64,000 nt of DNA from Aquimarina spongiae. Its GTDB lineage: Bacteria > Bacteroidota > Bacteroidia > Flavobacteriales > Flavobacteriaceae. Shown here piece by piece: positions 57,391-64,000 of the stretch. The DNA lies in contig NZ_FQYP01000001.1 in assembly GCF_900141785.1 (NCBI RefSeq), forward strand, positions 1 through 64,000, read 5' to 3'. The stretch's first letter is position 1. Each line of letters starts with the position of its first letter. The notes under the pieces are model-generated. The model did no database searches. It had not been told where the DNA came from and saw nothing but the letters and a program-made list of their open reading frames with translations. A program made the position numbers and the translations under genes.

Positions 57391-57434
57391 AATACAAAAG
57401 CCACTTTATAATGAGATAAAGCGGCTTTTGTATT
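57391..57434. terminator. Bidirectional terminator between dgkA and the convergent exported-protein gene
   Basis: A 19-bp stem with one mismatch (arms from AATACAAAAGCC and GGCTTTTGTATT). Confidence 0.85.
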
Positions 57435-57447
57435 TTGGTAAAGGAGA

Positions 57448-58581
57448 TTATTTAATCTCTATAAATGTGGTTTTACATTTTTCTATCTTTATTTTTCCTC
57501 TACCCAAGATGACATAATCGTTTCGGTTATTACCTACTAGACTTTTCTGTTTAATAAAAAAGGGATAGCTTTCTGCTTTCATATTATTAAAATACCCTCT
57601 GGAACCTGCGATGATAGAAATTTCTTTAAAATCGCCGTAGACACCATCACTTTGTTGCTTTTGAAGGCTCACAAGGATGTCTCTTCCTGTTTTATTGATA
57701 AAACCATAATTTCCAAATCCTCTGGAGCAGTCTACAGGAGCTGTTTTGGTAATACTTCCATAATTATCAACATTAGTGAAAATATCGGAGCTTTGAACCG
57801 CTTTGGGAGCAGGAGTAGGAGCAGGAACAGTTGTGGGAGTAGGACTAGGAACTGGTGTAGGGACGAATTGATTTTGAGTATACCCTTGTGGTGGTGCATA
57901 ACGATTTGATGGATTTGGATTCGCGTAATTGTTTCCGGTATTACCATATTGGGGGCTAACGTTTTGTGGAGAAGGATTGACAGGTAACACGTTTGCAGAT
58001 TGGTATTGGTTTTGCCCTTGAAAGTTCTGCGTTTGCTGAGGATTTTGAAAATTCTGAGCAGGTTGTGTATTTGGATATGTTTGAGGCTGTTGATAGGTAC
58101 TTGTATTGGGGTAATTTTGGCCATATGCATTGGCACTTGTGTTTGCTGCAAATTGTTGATTTGGGTTGGGAAGCTGTTGGTTTTGTAGATTGTTTTGAAT
58201 ATTAGGAGTATAAGACCGCTGATCCCAAGTGTTAGCTCCAGAAGGGACGCCTTGATTTACAGATGGCTGTGTATTGGTAAATTGATTTGTAGAAGAGGTG
58301 ATCCCTTGATTAGAATTACTATTAGCGTAATTCTGATTAGGAATTGGAGTATTAGTTGGTTCGTTGGTCGCGGGTAGTTTTTTTACACTTTTTAGGTCAT
58401 TAGCCCTGAATGTAAAATTGTAACCATCCTGAGTTTGTATGGACACGTTACTGTTGTAGTTGAACTCGGTAATCTTACCGATAATGACACTTCCATTTTT
58501 TAAAGTAATGACATCATTAGTGTTTTGAGTCCAACCTAAAGAAGAAATTAATAGTGCAAAGGATAAAAGTAAATTTTTCAT
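57448..58581 (-). CDS. Exported protein with a long Q/N/P-rich central region
   Basis: The protein is 377 aa from the ATG at 58581, chosen for the clean signal peptide MKNLLLSFALLISSLGWTQ. A short folded N-terminal domain (DVITLKNGSVIIGKITEFNY, a pattern common in Bacteroidetes exported proteins) is followed by about 190 residues of low-complexity Gln/Asn/Pro/Thr-rich sequence, and a C-terminal domain of about 100 residues (NYGFINKTGRDILVSLQKQ) ending in Lys. I do not recognise the whole protein. The disordered middle may span the cell wall or act in adhesion or aggregation (inference). Confidence 0.8.
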   Translation of the reverse strand: MKNLLLSFALLISSLGWTQNTNDVITLKNGSVIIGKITEFNYNSNVSIQTQDGYNFTFRANDLKSVKKLPATNEPTNTPIPNQNYANSNSNQGITSSTNQFTNTQPSVNQGVPSGANTWDQRSYTPNIQNNLQNQQLPNPNQQFAANTSANAYGQNYPNTSTYQQPQTYPNTQPAQNFQNPQQTQNFQGQNQYQSANVLPVNPSPQNVSPQYGNTGNNYANPNPSNRYAPPQGYTQNQFVPTPVPSPTPTTVPAPTPAPKAVQSSDIFTNVDNYGSITKTAPVDCSRGFGNYGFINKTGRDILVSLQKQQSDGVYGDFKEISIIAGSRGYFNNMKAESYPFFIKQKSLVGNNRNDYVILGRGKIKIEKCKTTFIEIK

Positions 58582-58902
58582 AACATTTTTTTTAAGCATT
58601 TAGATTTAATGTGAATACAACGCAGTATAGCCGTTCTAAAGCAATAGTAGAACAGTTACCTGGTGAACGTTACTTTTTTGGAAGGTAAGTTGATGGATAC
58701 AAGAACCAAGTAGTTCTTGAAATCTCTTCAAGATACTGATTATTAACAAATTAAATCGTTAAGTAATTATTAAATTCGGTCTTGAAAATGTTATAATTCT
58801 ATGGTTTTAACTTTTGGCAGTTATAAGGATAAAAGAAAATTTTTAAGGCATTTTTACGTTCCAATATAGATATTCGTATTTTTGCGATAAGACATTAAAA
58901 TA
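58582..58902. other. Divergent intergenic region between exported-protein gene and ftsK
   Basis: AT-rich, no ORF. It carries the ftsK promoter box at 58877 and presumably the minus-strand promoter of the Q/N/P-rich protein gene. Confidence 0.5.
58877..58884 (+). promoter_or_regulatory. Promoter -7 box of ftsK
   Basis: TATTTTTG fits TAnnTTTG and lies 18 bp before the ATG at 58903. Confidence 0.5.
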
Positions 58903-61401
58903 ATGGCTAAAAGAAAAGTAAGTACAAAAAGGAAAACCACAAAAAAAACAAAAACCTCTTTAAAAGAAAGGTTCACTTTATCCAGGCAACAGAAAGTAGT
59001 TTTGGGTAGCTTCTTGTTTTTTCTTGGAATAGGATTATTTTTCGCGTTCATCTCATTTTTCTTCAATTGGAAAATGGATCAAAGCGAAATTTCAGAATTT
59101 TATAACAGAAGTTCTACTGCAAAAAACTGGTTAAGTAAATCTGGAGCAAAAGTGAGTCATTTTTTCATTTTTCAAGGCTTTGGAATATCAGCACTAGTGC
59201 TTCCAGTCCTTACTTCGCTTACCGGTGTTTATCTGTTCTTCGATTTGAATAAAAAGAAGCTGGCTGGATTCTGGTTTTGGGGAGTTCTGGTTATGATCTG
59301 GGTATCGGTAGTTTTTGGTTTTGTGCAAAAAGAAGGTGGTCTTTTGGCTGGTGTAATAGGATATGAGATCAATGACCTTTTACAAGATTATGTAGGTTTT
59401 ATTGGTACAGTATTGATATTAGCGTTTTTTGCAATCATATATATTGTAATTCGTTTGCGATATACACCAGAGAAATTAACTGCCTCTATCAAGAAGACAC
59501 AAAAAGTGATCGCAGATGATTTTGAAGCATCACCAAAACCTACGGCTGTTCGTAATGAAGTAAAGGATACAGAAGAAAAGGAACCGGAGACTTCTTCGGG
59601 GATTAAAGAAAAAATTGATGCTATTATTGCCCGATCCAAGAATGGAGAAAAGGTAGAAAAGAAAAAGGAAGAACCAGTAAAAGTTGTTGCAACCGATACC
59701 GATAACAATGAAATTACACTCAATCCTACCATCAATCAATTTTATGGCAATCCCGAGAATAGAGATAATGATGTTCCTGAAAAATTGGTCATAAAATCTG
59801 AAGATAACCCAGAAGATATTGCGATGGAGGTAGAAACTACCACCGAAGAAGAACAAGTCAAAAATATCAGTAATAAGCTGGTGAAGGATTTTGGGGAGTT
59901 TGATCCTACCTTAGAGTTAGGGAATTTCAAATTTCCAACTATTGATTTATTAAAGGACTATACAGCGAATAGCAGCGGTATTACTATTGATCAGGGAGAG
60001 CTTGAAGAAAATAAAAACCGAATCGTTGAGACGCTAAAGAACTATAAAATTGAAATTGCTCAAATAAAAGCTACGGTAGGTCCTACTGTTACCTTGTATG
60101 AGATTGTTCCCGAAGCTGGTATTCGAATTTCAAAAATTAAGAATCTCGAGGATGATATTGCACTCTCTCTTGCTGCTTTAGGAATTCGTATTATCGCTCC
60201 TATACCTGGTAAAGGAACAATTGGTATCGAAGTGCCTAATAAGAATGCAACCATTGTTTCGATGCGTTCTGCTATAGCATCACCAAAGTTTCAGAATGCA
60301 GAAATGGAATTGCCTTTATCTCTGGGTAAAACTATCGCGAATGAAACCTTTGTAGCAGATTTGGCCAAAATGCCTCACTTGTTAATGGCTGGTGCTACAG
60401 GGCAAGGTAAATCGGTAGGTCTTAATGCGATCCTAACTTCGCTATTGTATAAAAAACATCCTGCTGAGGTTAAATTCGTATTGGTAGATCCTAAAAAGGT
60501 GGAATTAACCTTGTTTAATAAAATCGAAAGACATTACCTGGCAAAATTACCTGATGCCGAAGAGGCAATTATTACCGATAATACCAAGGTAATTAATACA
60601 CTCAATTCATTGTGTATAGAGATGGATGCTCGATACGACCTGCTCAAACATGCCATGGTACGTAACATCAAAGAATATAATGCTAAGTTTAAAACTAGAA
60701 AATTAAATCCAGAAAACGGACATCGATTTTTACCTTACATTGTTTTAGTAATCGATGAGTTTGCGGATTTGATTATGACCGCTGGTAAGGAAGTAGAAAC
60801 TCCAATTGCCAGATTAGCACAATTGGCCCGTGCTATCGGGATTCATTTGATCATTGCCACACAAAGACCTTCGGTAAATGTAATTACGGGTATGATTAAA
60901 GCCAATTTCCCTGCGCGAATTGCATTTAGGGTAACCTCAAAAATTGATTCTCGAACGATTTTGGATACTGGAGGAGCGGATCAGTTAATCGGTAGAGGAG
61001 ATATGTTGTATACCCAAGGAAATGATATCATCCGTATTCAGTGTGCTTTTGTAGATACTCCAGAAGTAGAACGCATTACAGAATATATCGGTAGCCAAAA
61101 AGCATATCCAGATGCGCATTTGCTTCCAGAATATGTGGGAGAAGAAAGTGGCACAAGTCTTGATATAGATAAAAGCGATAGAGATAAACTGTTTAAAGAA
61201 GCAGCTGAAGTTATTGTAACAGCACAACAAGGATCGGCGTCTTTATTACAAAGGAAACTAAAGTTAGGGTACAATCGTGCGGGTCGTTTGATCGATCAGT
61301 TAGAGGCTGCCGGAGTTGTAGGACCTTTTGAAGGTAGTAAAGCAAGACAAGTGTTGGTTACAGATTTGGTGGCACTTCAACAGTTATTAGATAATGAGTG
61401 A
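58903..61401 (+). CDS. ftsK: DNA translocase FtsK/SpoIIIE
   Basis: The protein is 832 aa. A basic N-terminus and about four membrane helices (about residues 30-190) lead to an acidic linker (about 200-330). The FtsK alpha and beta motor follows with Walker A GATGQGKSVGLNAI and Walker B IVLVIDEFADLIM; the DNA-binding gamma domain is at the C-terminus (SASLLQRKLKLGYNRAGRLI). It moves chromosome DNA at division. The end overlaps the first possible start of the next frame by 4 bp. Confidence 0.96.
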   Translation: MAKRKVSTKRKTTKKTKTSLKERFTLSRQQKVVLGSFLFFLGIGLFFAFISFFFNWKMDQSEISEFYNRSSTAKNWLSKSGAKVSHFFIFQGFGISALVLPVLTSLTGVYLFFDLNKKKLAGFWFWGVLVMIWVSVVFGFVQKEGGLLAGVIGYEINDLLQDYVGFIGTVLILAFFAIIYIVIRLRYTPEKLTASIKKTQKVIADDFEASPKPTAVRNEVKDTEEKEPETSSGIKEKIDAIIARSKNGEKVEKKKEEPVKVVATDTDNNEITLNPTINQFYGNPENRDNDVPEKLVIKSEDNPEDIAMEVETTTEEEQVKNISNKLVKDFGEFDPTLELGNFKFPTIDLLKDYTANSSGITIDQGELEENKNRIVETLKNYKIEIAQIKATVGPTVTLYEIVPEAGIRISKIKNLEDDIALSLAALGIRIIAPIPGKGTIGIEVPNKNATIVSMRSAIASPKFQNAEMELPLSLGKTIANETFVADLAKMPHLLMAGATGQGKSVGLNAILTSLLYKKHPAEVKFVLVDPKKVELTLFNKIERHYLAKLPDAEEAIITDNTKVINTLNSLCIEMDARYDLLKHAMVRNIKEYNAKFKTRKLNPENGHRFLPYIVLVIDEFADLIMTAGKEVETPIARLAQLARAIGIHLIIATQRPSVNVITGMIKANFPARIAFRVTSKIDSRTILDTGGADQLIGRGDMLYTQGNDIIRIQCAFVDTPEVERITEYIGSQKAYPDAHLLPEYVGEESGTSLDIDKSDRDKLFKEAAEVIVTAQQGSASLLQRKLKLGYNRAGRLIDQLEAAGVVGPFEGSKARQVLVTDLVALQQLLDNE

Positions 61402-61460
61402 TCATAGAATTTAACACCCAATTTATAATGATACACACAAAAACAAAGAAATTAAATAGA

Positions 61461-62096
61461 ATGATTAAAAAGGTAGTATTTGCAGTACTTTTTATGGGAG
61501 CCGCTGCAATGCAAGCTCAGGATGCGAAGGGGTTATTGGATGAGGTTTCCCAAAAGGTAAAAAGTTATAGTAATATTGTGATAGGATTTAAATATGCTAT
61601 CAACAATCCAGCAGAAAATGTATCTCAGGAAACTAGGGGAGATGTTACTTTAAAAGGAAATAAATATCTTTTGAATTTGATGGGAACAGAGCAGATGTAT
61701 GATGGTAAAAAGTTATACGTAATTGTGCCAGAAGATGAGGAGATTAATATTTCATCCCAAGATGAAGATGATGACAACAGCATCACTCCATCCAAAATGT
61801 TGACTTTTTACGAAGAAGGGTATACCTATAAAATGGATATTGTTCAGAATGTGCAAGGTCGTAAGATTCAATTTGTAAAGTTGATTCCGATCGATTCGAG
61901 AAGCGATCTGAAAGAAGTATTGCTAGGAATCGATAAGCAAACAAAGCACATTTATAAAATGATTCAGAAACAAAACAATGGTTCTAATGTAACCTTTACG
62001 GTAACTAGTTTTAAAACGAATCAACCGCTATCAGAGACCTTATTCATTTTTGATGAGTCTAAGTACGATAGCTATTATATCAATCGTTTGGATTGA
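61461..62096 (+). CDS. lolA: LolA-like outer-membrane lipoprotein carrier protein
   Basis: The protein is 211 aa from the ATG at 61461, chosen for the signal peptide MIKKVVFAVLFMGAAAMQAQ; an upstream frame start would not begin with one. The LolA/LolB fold is indicated by IVIGFKYAIN, YDGKKLYVIVPEDEEI and a C-terminal FIFDESKYDSYYINRLD. It ferries lipoproteins across the periplasm, fitting the ftsK-lolA-lptG order of flavobacteria. A terminator follows. Confidence 0.88.
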   Translation: MIKKVVFAVLFMGAAAMQAQDAKGLLDEVSQKVKSYSNIVIGFKYAINNPAENVSQETRGDVTLKGNKYLLNLMGTEQMYDGKKLYVIVPEDEEINISSQDEDDDNSITPSKMLTFYEEGYTYKMDIVQNVQGRKIQFVKLIPIDSRSDLKEVLLGIDKQTKHIYKMIQKQNNGSNVTFTVTSFKTNQPLSETLFIFDESKYDSYYINRLD

Positions 62097-62119
62097 TCTG
62101 CATAAAATTATGATAAACA

Positions 62120-62151
62120 AAAGAACGGGTATTAAAAAATACACGTTCTTT
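62120..62151 (+). terminator. Terminator after lolA
   Basis: 13-bp stem AAAGAACGGGTAT/ATACACGTTCTTT with one mismatch, followed by GTCTTTTAA. Confidence 0.75.
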
Positions 62152-62222
62152 GTCTTTTAATAGTTTTTGAAATGGCATTTTATAGTGTCCTTATATAAAT
62201 ATTGATTAGGAAATTTAAGTGA

Positions 62223-63665
62223 ATGAAAATTCTTGACAGATATATTTTATCAACCTTTTTGAAGACGTTTTTTCCACTGTTCTTCATTATTATGTTTATT
62301 CTTTTATTACAAACAATCTGGTTGTTTATATCTGAACTGGCAGGAAAAGATTTAGATTTTTCTGTAATCATTAAGTTTTTGACGTTTGCGACTCCAAGGT
62401 TAATTCCTATGGTACTGCCGCTTACAATTTTATTGACTTCCATTATGATTTTCGGGAGTTTTGCCGAAAATTATGAGTTTGCTGCAATGAAATCGTCAGG
62501 GATCTCCCTACAGCGTGCCATGAGAACACTAGCTGTTTTTATCTTTTTTGTAGGAATAGGAGCTTTTCTCTTTTCGAACACTGTAATTCCCTCTTCAGAA
62601 AAACGATTCATTAATCTCAGGAAAAACATTGTAAAGGTCAAACCCGCTATGGTAATCGCTCCCAATCAATTTAATGATCTGGGAGATATCAATATTAAGG
62701 TCGCCGAGAAGTATGGAGATAATGATCAATTTCTTAGAGATATTATCATTCATAAAAAAGCAGCAAAACCAGGTAATTTTACAGTGATTAAAGCGGTAGA
62801 TGGAGAATTAAGAGGGAGTACAGATTCTGACTTAATTACACTGATACTTAAGGATGGGAATTATTATGACGAAATCCAGCAGCGTTCCCCACAACGAAGA
62901 AAAAAGATCCCATTTGCTAAAACTCATTTTGAAAAATACTTACTTAACATAGATCTGTCTTCTTTAGATAATGTAGATATGGATGCACAGCAGTATCGAA
63001 AAGGATACAATATGTTGAATGTAAATGAACTGAGGCATGAGATCGATACCTTGTCTGATCGGGTAAATAAAGATTTTGAATCGGTAATAGACAATATCGA
63101 GAAAAGAAATGGCTTAAAGGAACTAAACAAGAATATTAAAATAGATACACTTCCCAAAGCAACCAAAGATTCTTTAGACCTGAAGGATTACTTTGATACT
63201 AAGCAAAAAGTACAGATTTATAAATTGGCTTTTTCTAATGCAGATGGAGTTATCAGACAAATTAACTCTACCCAAAGTACAACTACGGCGCTCAAAAGAG
63301 CATTGAATAAATACGAAATGTCACTACATGATAAATATGCTCTGGGAGTTGCTTGTATTATTCTGTTTTTTGTAGGAGCACCGCTAGGAGCAATTATTAG
63401 AAAAGGAGGGATGGGATTGCCGATTGTAATCGGTGTAGTGCTATTTTTGACCTATCATTTTATAGGAATCTTTGCAAAGAACAGTGCAGAAGAAGGTGGG
63501 ATACCTCCTTTTATAGGTTCTTGGCTTTCCACTTTTATTATTTTTCCACTCAGCATCTTTCTTACTCGTAGAGCTACGACGGATCAAGGTATTTTTAACT
63601 TTGATAACTTTGTCCAGCCTGTTAAAGATTTCTTTGTAAAACGATTCTCAAAAGAAGAAAAATAG
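62223..63665 (+). CDS. lptG: LptF/LptG-family permease of the LPS exporter
   Basis: The protein is 480 aa. Six membrane helices: three at the N-terminus (LDRYILSTFLKTFFPLFFII to IFFVGIGAFLFSN) and three at the C-terminus (YALGVACIILFFVGAPLGA, FLTYHFIGIF, STFIIFPLSIF), with a periplasmic jelly-roll between. It works with LptB ATPase to move LPS or lipooligosaccharide. In Bacteroidetes such proteins are labelled LptF or LptG without separation; the symbol is provisional. Confidence 0.9.
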   Translation: MKILDRYILSTFLKTFFPLFFIIMFILLLQTIWLFISELAGKDLDFSVIIKFLTFATPRLIPMVLPLTILLTSIMIFGSFAENYEFAAMKSSGISLQRAMRTLAVFIFFVGIGAFLFSNTVIPSSEKRFINLRKNIVKVKPAMVIAPNQFNDLGDINIKVAEKYGDNDQFLRDIIIHKKAAKPGNFTVIKAVDGELRGSTDSDLITLILKDGNYYDEIQQRSPQRRKKIPFAKTHFEKYLLNIDLSSLDNVDMDAQQYRKGYNMLNVNELRHEIDTLSDRVNKDFESVIDNIEKRNGLKELNKNIKIDTLPKATKDSLDLKDYFDTKQKVQIYKLAFSNADGVIRQINSTQSTTTALKRALNKYEMSLHDKYALGVACIILFFVGAPLGAIIRKGGMGLPIVIGVVLFLTYHFIGIFAKNSAEEGGIPPFIGSWLSTFIIFPLSIFLTRRATTDQGIFNFDNFVQPVKDFFVKRFSKEEK

Positions 63666-63679
63666 TCTTCTTTTTTGAA

Positions 63680-63687
63680 TATCTTTG
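63680..63687 (+). promoter_or_regulatory. Promoter -7 box of ribB
   Basis: TATCTTTG fits TAnnTTTG exactly and lies 22 bp before the ATG at 63710. Confidence 0.55.
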
Positions 63688-63709
63688 CATCTAAATTATA
63701 CGGAATACT

Positions 63710-64000
63710 ATGTCAGAAATTAAGGAGACTACCAGCAAGATCAAGTTGAATACTATTCAGGAAGCGATTGAAGATATTCGACAGGGAAAGGTGATCATTG
63801 TAGTAGACGATGAGGATAGAGAAAATGAAGGGGATTTTTTGGCTGCTGCAGAAAAGGTGACTCCAGAGATGATCAATTTTATGGCTACGCATGGTAGAGG
63901 ACTTATTTGTGCGCCACTTACCGAGAACCGTTGTGAGGATTTGAGATTGAATATGATGGTTGGGAACAATACAGATCCTATGGAAACGGCTTTTACCATT
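63710..64000 (+). CDS. ribB: 3,4-dihydroxy-2-butanone-4-phosphate synthase (RibB/RibBA), 3'-truncated by the window
   Basis: 97 codons are in the window. The sequence begins [20 protein letters not shown], then [20 protein letters not shown] and [16 protein letters not shown], the acidic metal site and catalytic strands of RibB. It forms the four-carbon unit of riboflavin from ribulose-5-phosphate. In flavobacteria a GTP cyclohydrolase II domain usually follows (RibBA); whether it does here lies outside the window. Confidence 0.93.
   Translation, partial: MSEIKETTSKIKLNTIQEAIEDIRQGKVIIVVDDEDRENEGDFLAAAEKVTPEMINFMATHGRGLICAPLTENRCEDLRLNMMVGNNTDPMETAFTI

Noticed and set aside
57652..58377. Plus-strand and alternative-frame ORFs opposite the Q/N/P-rich gene
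   Set aside because: They arise from the low stop-codon density of the repetitive Q/N/P-rich sequence.
1..64000. CRISPR arrays, insertion sequences, prophage or integrase genes
   Set aside because: No regularly spaced repeats, transposases, phage structural genes or integrases were seen on either strand.

Overview
The window is a piece of chromosome from a marine Flavobacteriaceae-type Bacteroidetes. Support for this: AT-rich DNA, secreted enzymes ending in type IX secretion (T9SS) sorting domains, a SusC/SusD pair, Bacteroidetes -7 promoter boxes of the form TAnnTTTG, and a housekeeping block (bacillithiol, FtsK, LolA, LptG, RibB) typical of the family. The genus cannot be fixed from sequence alone. 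No transposase, integrase, phage gene or CRISPR array was seen.

Positions 1-37 kb form a large polysaccharide-utilisation locus that I read as a kappa/iota-carrageenan locus. Secreted or surface enzymes are a GH82 iota-carrageenase-like beta-helix protein (26.8 kb, minus), a kappa-carrageenase-like GH16 with Ig, beta-trefoil and T9SS modules (33.3 kb), a second GH16 lipoprotein (21.7 kb), a GH42-like clan GH-A lipoprotein (19.4 kb), three S1 sulfatases (7.2, 30.1, 35.5 kb) and a lipoprotein formylglycine-generating enzyme that can activate them. SusC/SusD (14.5-19.1 kb) handle outer-membrane uptake and an MFS sugar porter (22.8 kb) inner-membrane uptake. A tight minus-strand operon (12.9 to 5.1 kb) encodes 3,6-anhydro-D-galactonate cycloisomerase, 3,6-anhydro-D-galactose dehydrogenase, KDGal kinase, KDPGal aldolase, a sulfatase and a GH127 enzyme: the complete route from anhydrogalactose to pyruvate and glyceraldehyde-3-phosphate. 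An aldose 1-epimerase may feed the galactose half. LacI and AraC regulators flank the operon. At the left edge are two T9SS proteins (one cut by the window) sharing a DNRLRE-type module; one carries a pectate-lyase-like beta-helix.

Positions 37-48.5 kb form an accessory region of small regulatory, stress and hypothetical genes: GNAT, Crp/Fnr, azoreductase, GH18-like lipoprotein, membrane AraC regulator, a run of DJ-1/NTF2/serine beta-lactamase-like exported proteins. It holds two broken genes: an ACT-domain gene with one in-frame TGA and an aspartyl protease-PDZ gene with a one-base frameshift in an A4 run. An intergenic repeat-like segment also lies here.

Positions 48.5-64 kb are core genome: tRNA-Ser(TGA), an M28 peptidase, a small double-glycine-leader peptide gene (52 aa), tRNA-His(GTG), bshB1 directly behind a trans-sulfuration enzyme, a TPR hybrid histidine kinase, a thiol-redox group (peroxiredoxin, thioredoxin, DUF6952-like protein, Tpx), dgkA, a Q/N/P-rich exported protein, ftsK, lolA, lptG and the start of ribB. 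Most convergent gene ends carry clear hairpin terminators.
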